DNA of 64,000 bases from Gerris lacustris. Taxonomy: Eukaryota; Arthropoda; Insecta; Hemiptera; Gerridae. Below the pieces are notes generated by a model that made no database searches, was not told where the DNA came from, and was given only the letters and a program-made list of their open reading frames with translations. The position numbers and the translations under genes are program-made. This document shows, piece after piece, positions 58,626-64,000 of this stretch; the first letter of the stretch is position 1, and each line of letters starts with the position of its first letter. The stretch is taken from assembly GCA_951217055.1 (NCBI GenBank), contig OX578284.1:23805187-23869186 (forward strand). Reading direction: 5' to 3'.

Positions 58626-59227
58626 TTATACGGTCTAAAATAGTTTTAACATTTTTTACAAACTAAAAATTAGGGGTATTCACGATCTCTGTTTAACTTG
58701 TTTGTTTAACGAGATATATTTTAACTAGTTAAATGTTAAAAATTAAAGATTGTGAGGGACTTTTACCAGAAGTCGTGTTATACGTTAAATGTTAAAGAGT
58801 GGCGTCTATGGTTTCAGTGCCTTACGTATGCACCAGTTGACACTTTTTAGATTAAATTACCCTAATATTTTAGGAATAATTTGTTACTTTAGGGAAAATT
58901 TATTATTTCATTCTAATTCTCTCTGAGATTACCTACCTAATAACAATCTTCACACATAACAATCACCTACAACCTTCCCAAACTCAAGTATAGAGAAAAG
59001 AAATATATTTTTGCTCATCTATTTTTCTACCTCCATGATCTCAACTTTATTTATCATCCGTCAAACTTCATTTAAGTCGCTCAAAGCTGAGTTAAATGTT
59101 AACCCTTCACTGCCCGAATTATTTTTTTTGGGGAATTGTTTGGTTTTTTTCTGGGGATTTTGCCTGTTAAGAGGTCCCTTAATATGTAAAAAAAATTGAA
59201 AAAAATGTTTTACCCCAAATTTGGGCT
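58626..59227. other. No gene seen
   Basis: AT-rich spacer; an ORF at 59011-59199 is unsupported. Confidence 0.45.
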
Positions 59228-59795
59228 GTTGCCATATGGCAACGCTAGGACATTAGCCTTACAGTTTTTTTTCTCAGTAAATGTTTTAATAATTTATTTT
59301 AAAAAATGCATGTAAAATAAATTGTAGGTTAAAAAAGCACAATTAATACTAACAAAATACTAAATTTATTTAAAAGAACGAAAAAGTAAATTTAATTTTT
59401 TTTTTCAATATTTTATTAATTTGTATTATATATCATGTTGTTTATCTCTAAAATTATGTTATTATTTCTTTATTTTTTATTTTATCCATGTGTTTTTGTT
59501 ATTACCTTTAAAAATACATAATATGTATTATTCAATTGTAATAAAAAAAATAGATATTACTATATACATAATATTTTTAAAAGAAAAGCCCAATACTATT
59601 TGTTACTAATTATACTTATTCAACAAAAATAATTCCAAGATTTAGAGACTAATTGAGAAATATTTAGAAAATAATAAAAAAATGAGCATTAGGCAAAAAA
59701 AAACATCAAAACTTTGTACATAAATATGACTGAATAAAATTAAGACTTAGAAAAAAAACTGTAAGGCTAATGTCCTAGCGTTGCCATATGGCAAC
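59228..59795. mobile_element. Element with palindromic termini
   Basis: 45-bp inverted repeats at 59228-59272 and 59751-59795. Each begins with the perfect palindrome GTTGCCATATGGCAAC, followed by GCTAGGACATTAGCCTTACA. The interior is about 480 bp and very AT-rich. No transposase. Confidence 0.75.
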
Positions 59796-60130
59796 TTTCA
59801 AATTGACGCTCAATTTAAGACAGAAAAATTAAACTTTGTGAAACTGCAATAATTTTATATTTTTAATCATTCTTTATTTTAATAGTTTCATTACTAATAA
59901 TAAAATTATTTAATTAATTAATTAATTTAAAAAAAATAAAATTCTTTCCGTGTCACAAATTTGGAATAACCCAATTTTTTAAACCTGTCTTGTCGCATAC
60001 GTGTTGCACAAAACAAATAAATCTAATGATGAAAAATCAATTTAGTCCTTCTTTTGACATAATATTCACATTAAAAAAATTCAATATTAACTTGGACCTC
60101 TCCAGACAATAATAAAGGGAGGGGGTTTTG

Positions 60131-60146
60131 CTGTTGCCATATGGCA
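60131..60146. repeat. Third copy of GTTGCCATATGGCAAC
   Basis: The same palindrome followed by GCTAGG, then diverging. A solo end or a remnant of another element of the 59228 type. Confidence 0.6.
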
Positions 60147-61439
60147 ACGCTAGGTTATTAAGGGTAAAGGGATATAACTAGTTATTTGTTAAAAATGTAG
60201 GATCATTAAACCAAATTAACTGATAACGCAGTTTAGCACGTTAAATTAAAGATCATTAATTCTATTTCAAAATTTCTACTCTCGTAAAGCTTGAAAAAGT
60301 TCAGAGCTGCATTTTCAAATTTTGAGCTCAACTTTTTAGAAGTATAGCTTTCGTAATTTCGTAACACAAGGACTCATTGTATTAAAGTTTTAAACTAATA
60401 TTTCTAAGAGCTCAACTCACAATTTTATATTGGGTATAAACTTTATGAAACCACAAATATGGTTCATATGTTTATCTTTCAAGTTATGTACACAATAGTT
60501 TTACATGTCACAAATCATTATACGTTGCTAACAAAAGAATCATAATTAAAACTTGAGTTTGACTTTACGAGCCACGTTAACATAAAAACTTTTATGTTTG
60601 TTCATTAAAAATACTCACATGTTTATTTTTCAAAGTATTATTTTAATGTTGTACGGAGTTTTATGAAGCGAGTTTATTACAATTAAAAACTTATCTTGCT
60701 TATTAAAGTTTATTTTCTTAAAGTTTATTGTGTTCGTTTAAGACAAGTCAGAAATGAAACAATAATAAACTTTCCGCTATTTTTATACAAAATTTCAAGT
60801 TATTGTCTTTAATTAATTTTAAGAAAAGACTTTATTTTACTTTTATTAAAATAACAAGATGAAAAAAAAAACCATAATCCCTTTATTTTGAATACAATTA
60901 AATGTGGATAGTTCCCCCTCCCTTTCGTTTCGGCTAATTAGGCATGAATAAGGGTGACTCAAGTCTGCCTACCTAAAGTTTATTATTATACTCGTATAGT
61001 ACTTTGGTTTTCATACTTTTTTTTAACTAACAAGATTTTATTGTTCCTATTATTATTTTGCTTAAGTCTTTCTGTTCTGCATAGTGCGATAAGGTTTTAA
61101 GATTTATTATACATTTTGTATTAAGAAAACATAATTCAGGCTAATTATAAGGGAAAGCAATTTTCTCTCATTACTTTAGACATTTGGTCTTAATTTATGT
61201 AAGAAAATAAAATTGCAGTGTAATAAAATAGTAGTAATAAGATTAAAATTAGGTAGGATAAAATTAAAGAAAAAATGTTGCTAGAATAGTTCATTACACG
61301 TCTAGTGCGGAAAGTAGCACGTTGCATGCAAGTGGTGTTTGCACCCGAGTGTCAGCGAGGGTAGTAAAACCACATAAGCAAAGCAAAATTCAGTTTTCGC
61401 ATGTGTTGCGTACCGTACTTTAACTACGATTGTTGGACT
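60147..61439. other. No gene seen
   Basis: AT-rich spacer. Near 61289 a CACGTCTAGTGCGGAAAGTA block echoes, in reverse, the CCCGCACTAGGACGGAAA block at 61724, suggesting both bound the fragment at 61440. Confidence 0.45.
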
Positions 61440-61601
61440 TTAATAATAAATACAGAAAAAAAACTTCCTGTATATAAGTTCGTTTTTCTCTTTTGATAAA
61501 GATGACATTAATTCATTAGTTGTATTTTGTGCTGAATTAATTATTTCAGGAGGCGTATTATTATTCTCCTTATTTTCGCCATAATCACTTAAATAACTCA
61601 T
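61440..61601 (-). pseudogene. N-terminal fragment resembling Crypton-type tyrosine recombinase genes
   Basis: ATG at 61601 on minus opens 53 codons starting MSYLSDYGENKENNN and continuing TPPEIINSAQNTTNELMSSL and SKEKNELIYRKF, then runs into a T tract and stops. An acidic start, then (S/T)PE-I, a helix of N/T/L residues and SKEK..Y, is the pattern I associate with the N-terminal domain of tyrosine recombinase-like (Crypton-derived) genes common in insects. The catalytic domain is absent. The inverted CTAGTGCGG blocks at about 61296 and 61728 may be element ends. Recognition is by pattern only. Confidence 0.35.
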
Positions 61602-61869
61602 TGCTTTTCACTAAAAACTCGATATAAACAGTTACTTAAACTAAACAAACGGTAAATAATTTGTTTTGTTAAATGTAAACAAACTCGTTAATCGTGCGTT
61701 AAGGTGAAGAATTCCTCTTTTATCCCGCACTAGGACGGAAAAAAAGATGAATTATGAACCCGCATGCGCACTGAATAAAGCTTCGAAAAGAATCATTTTC
61801 TACGCATCTAAACAGATAGTCCACAAACCACCATAAGAAGTGAGTCGCTGATTGATAAAGTTTTCTTAC

Positions 61870-61971
61870 CTTATGGAATCGCTTATTTATGCCGTGTCCA
61901 CCGATGAATTGGGTATATGGTAACTGGGCGCTGGGCCATTTCTTTTTTGTTGACATGCCAAACTTGCCCTT
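61870..61971 (-). CDS. Exon-like segment, left arm (unidentified protein)
   Basis: On minus: acceptor TTTCAATGTTCCCGCAG, then 34 codons beginning KGKFGMSTKKKWPS, through LPYTQFIGGHGINKRFHK, then donor AAG|GTAAGAAA. It differs from the right-arm copy at a few sites, two of them amino-acid changes (Ala for Pro, Phe for Leu), and the frame is kept in both. I do not recognise the protein. It may be a real internal exon, phase 0 at both ends as read, duplicated in inverted orientation. Confidence 0.4.
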
Positions 61972-62242
61972 CTGCGGGAACATTGAAAAGAGATAGATAA
62001 AGTTTTGATTTTCACAGGATCGTTTAATTAAATTATTTAAAAAACAGTGGTACACGTGGCCACCGATAAGAGTGGGCCGTTTGGGGTGGCCACCGCCCCA
62101 AACATATCGCTCTGCGGGGACGTTGAAAAGAAAACGGCCCACTCGTATCGGTGGCCACCTTTACCACTGTTTTTGAAATAATTTAATTAAACAATCCTGT
62201 GAAAATCAAAACTTTATCTATCTCTTTTCAATGTTCCCGCAG

Positions 62243-62344
62243 AAGGGCAAGTTTGGCATGTCAACAAAAAAGAAATGGCCCAGCCCCCAGTTGCCATATA
62301 CCCAATTCATCGGTGGACACGGCATAAATAAGCGATTGCATAAG
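62243..62344 (+). CDS. Exon-like segment, right arm (unidentified protein)
   Basis: On plus: acceptor TTTCAATGTTCCCGCAG ending at 62242, then 34 codons (KGKFGMSTKKKWPSP to INKRLHK), then donor AAG|GTAAGAAA at 62345. Length 102 nt, a multiple of three. It is the mirror of 61870-61971. Whether either copy is expressed cannot be told. If both were transcribed, the transcript could fold on itself. Confidence 0.4.
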
Positions 62345-62451
62345 GTAAGAAAACTTTATCAATCAGCGACTCACTTCTTATGGTGGCCTGTGGACTAAGA
62401 GATATAATGTTCATATTTAGTATATCAATCGTAGATAATAGTTATTTATGC

Positions 62452-62670
62452 ACCTAGGGAGTAAAGTAAGCCATTATTCCCTGAGCGAAAAAGTTGATTC
62501 TTGAGGCGAAGCCGAAGGAACCATGGTCCCTAAATCCCGAGGCGAAGCCGAGGGAGTTAGTCTCATTAATTCCCGAGGCTGCGCCTCGGGAAAAACTCTA
62601 ATTAGCTCCCGAGGCGCAGCTCAGAGAGATAATTATCGCGAGGGGAATAATGGCACTTTACTCACGAGGT
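62452..62670. mobile_element. Small TIR element with array of GC-rich hairpins
   Basis: Ends GAGTAAAGTAAGCCATTATT (62459) and the complement of GAGTAAAGTGCCATTATTCC (62663) form inverted repeats of about 24 bp. Inside are four GC-rich hairpins of the type CCCGAGGCGAAGCCGAGGG and CCCGAGGCTGCGCCTCGGG, spaced 40-50 bp apart. No coding; the ORF across it is an artefact. Very unlike the surrounding AT-rich DNA. Confidence 0.6.
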
Positions 62671-63265
62671 ACATACAATATTTTATTTCCAGTAGGAAGA
62701 AAATACACATTTTCGTCCATTGCACAGTTTTTATTTATTATTTTAATAAACAACAATAAAAATAATTACAAACATTCATAACAATAATTATTAGCACTTT
62801 TAATAGCTGATATAAGAGATTCAATATTAAAAACAAATAAGAATTGGAATTAAACTCAAATAGAAGGTTATTTAAATTCAGGTTATAAACAAAGATAAAC
62901 ATGGTCAAAAAAGCGCAGTGCCGCCAACCTGATTTCAACAACTTCATTACGTTAGCCATTCATTTTCTACTATTTATAAAATAATTAAGTTGCAATCTTT
63001 ACTTTTTTGCGCTTCTTTACTTTTTCACCCTACTTTTACTTTTTCTCCCTACTTTTTGAGTTCAGGGATAAAAAGACCTGTTTTAGTCCCTCTAAACTAA
63101 TTCAAAATCATAACTTTTTCTCTCTACTGGAGATAAAATTTATTTTTGCCCTTTGGTGCAAACATATTTGGTACTTTTTGGAATTGTAAATATAATAGAA
63201 TGGTATACATTTCATGTTTTAATTTTGGCCTCTGATATTATTTGTGGATTTTAAACAAGTTATAT
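62671..63265. other. No gene seen
   Basis: AT-rich spacer; a short repeated TTTACTTTTTC tract near 62997-63050. Nothing coding. Confidence 0.5.
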
Positions 63266-63630
63266 AAAGCACTACCTCTTATACTGCGGACATAATATAG
63301 AGACCGACGTGATCCACATCATCATTGTAAAGCACTACCTCCTATACTGCGGACGTTATAGAGGCCGGCGTGATCCACATCATCATTGTAAAGCACTACC
63401 TCTTATACTGCGGACATAATAGAGGCCGGCGTGATCCACATCATTATTGTGAAGCACTACCTCTTATACTGCGGACATAATAGAGGCAGGCGTGATCCAC
63501 ATCATCATTGTAAAGCACTACCTCCTATACTGCGGACATAATAGAGGCAGGCGTGATCCACATCATTATTGTAAAGCACAACCACTTATACTGCGGACAT
63601 AATAGAGGCCAACATAATAGTATTCACATC
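63266..63630 (+). repeat. 61-63 bp minisatellite (~6 units)
   Basis: Units start AAAGCACTACCTC at 63266, 63329, 63390, 63451, 63512 and 63573, and contain ATACTGCGGACATAATAGAG and GGCGTGATCCACATCAT. The last unit is diverged and truncated. There are no variable spacers, so it is not a CRISPR array. Confidence 0.9.
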
Positions 63631-64000
63631 ATCCTTGACAAAGTCAATTGAATGGCAGACTTATGAGGCAGATTAAAAAAGAATACGTCTCGTGCTTAGC
63701 GAAGAACAGCAGGATTAAAACTTCTGTGAGATACATAGTATTTTAAGAAACTGATTTTGCGAAAAATCAAGGAATTAAAACTCTCCACACATGACCGTAT
63801 AAAGTAGATTAAATTTTAATCCAACATACCTACATTTTACCATTTTATAAAGAGACAAAGGTGTTCGTTTGTATATTGATTTTATACGGATAAACTTCAA
63901 AACTAGAGGACCAATTTGAATGAAACTTTTTCCAACTCCTTGGTTCTTTATAGGATTGTTGTTTGGTAATCTCCTTAACTAGAAGAACGATTTGAATGAA
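63631..64000. other. No gene; possible dispersed repeat at the edge
   Basis: 63845-64000 contains ACTAGAGGACCAATTTGAAT and, later, ACTAGAAGAACGATTTGAAT, a short internal duplication running off the window. Confidence 0.4.

Larger units (their letters stand above)
61817..62397. repeat. 581-bp palindrome with exon-like segment in both arms
   Basis: Arms 61817-62082 and 62132-62397 (266 bp each) are near-identical inverted copies with a 49-bp centre. Each arm holds the same 102-bp splice-bounded open segment. The centre contains a third, shortened relative on minus (TTTCAACGTCCCCGCAG, then AGCGATATGTTTGGGG). A cruciform or long hairpin RNA could form. Confidence 0.85.

Noticed and set aside
62523..62759. 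78-codon ORF
   Set aside because: Its Arg/Gly/Ala-rich part is a translation of the GC-rich hairpin array.
63266..63630. CRISPR-like array
   Set aside because: Units are contiguous without unique spacers, and the DNA is eukaryotic; it is a minisatellite.

Overview
This window is AT-rich animal nuclear DNA, most like an arthropod and perhaps a hemipteran insect. The clues are the mix of transposable elements, many long TA microsatellites, GT-AG splice sites and the near absence of long ORFs. The species cannot be fixed from sequence alone. No rRNA operon, intact tRNA, bacterial operon or CRISPR array is present. Most of the 64 kb is interspersed and tandem repeat, with a few coding pieces.

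Layout: 0.4-3.4 kb is a decayed Penelope-like retroelement with a readable GIY-YIG endonuclease, inside two nested pairs of inverted repeats whose ends carry a hammerhead-like hairpin. 6.2-6.9 kb (minus) holds the last two exons of what looks like a host gene for a type I membrane protein; a hAT-type MITE fills most of the intron between them and borders its splice donor. 8.9-13.35 kb is a 5'-truncated, one-frameshift I/Jockey-group LINE (APE endonuclease, RT, RNase H). It has an 11-bp target duplication and sits inside an older repeat (family C) whose uninterrupted copy lies at 51.6-52.4 kb. 14.9-19.9 kb has hAT-type MITEs, a 5S-rRNA-derived fragment, family B and a mariner-type MITE. 21-30 kb has further inverted hairpin pairs, families A and D and a LINE 3' fragment. 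31-37 kb has a 73-bp hairpin array made from a MITE, a 540-bp foldback element and a 145-bp satellite array. 38.7-46.4 kb has a coding-like remnant, an element with internal duplication, two mariner-like remnants, a 427-bp TIR element and a TIR element carrying MADF-like coding remnants. 47-52 kb is tandem duplications and a GC-shifted island. 54.9-55.5 kb is a mariner-type element, retaining the end of its transposase, inserted in a TA microsatellite. 56-60 kb is family A copies, a three-fold repeat and an element with palindromic ends. 61.4-62.7 kb holds a Crypton-like N-terminal fragment, a 581-bp palindrome carrying the same exon-like segment in both arms, and a small element of GC-rich hairpins. 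A 61-63 bp minisatellite closes the window.

The elements do not form a pathway. What links them is nesting: elements inside elements, inside microsatellites, and inside or beside introns. The most unusual points are the recurrent outward-facing hammerhead-like hairpins, the exon-bearing palindrome, and the MITE at a splice donor.
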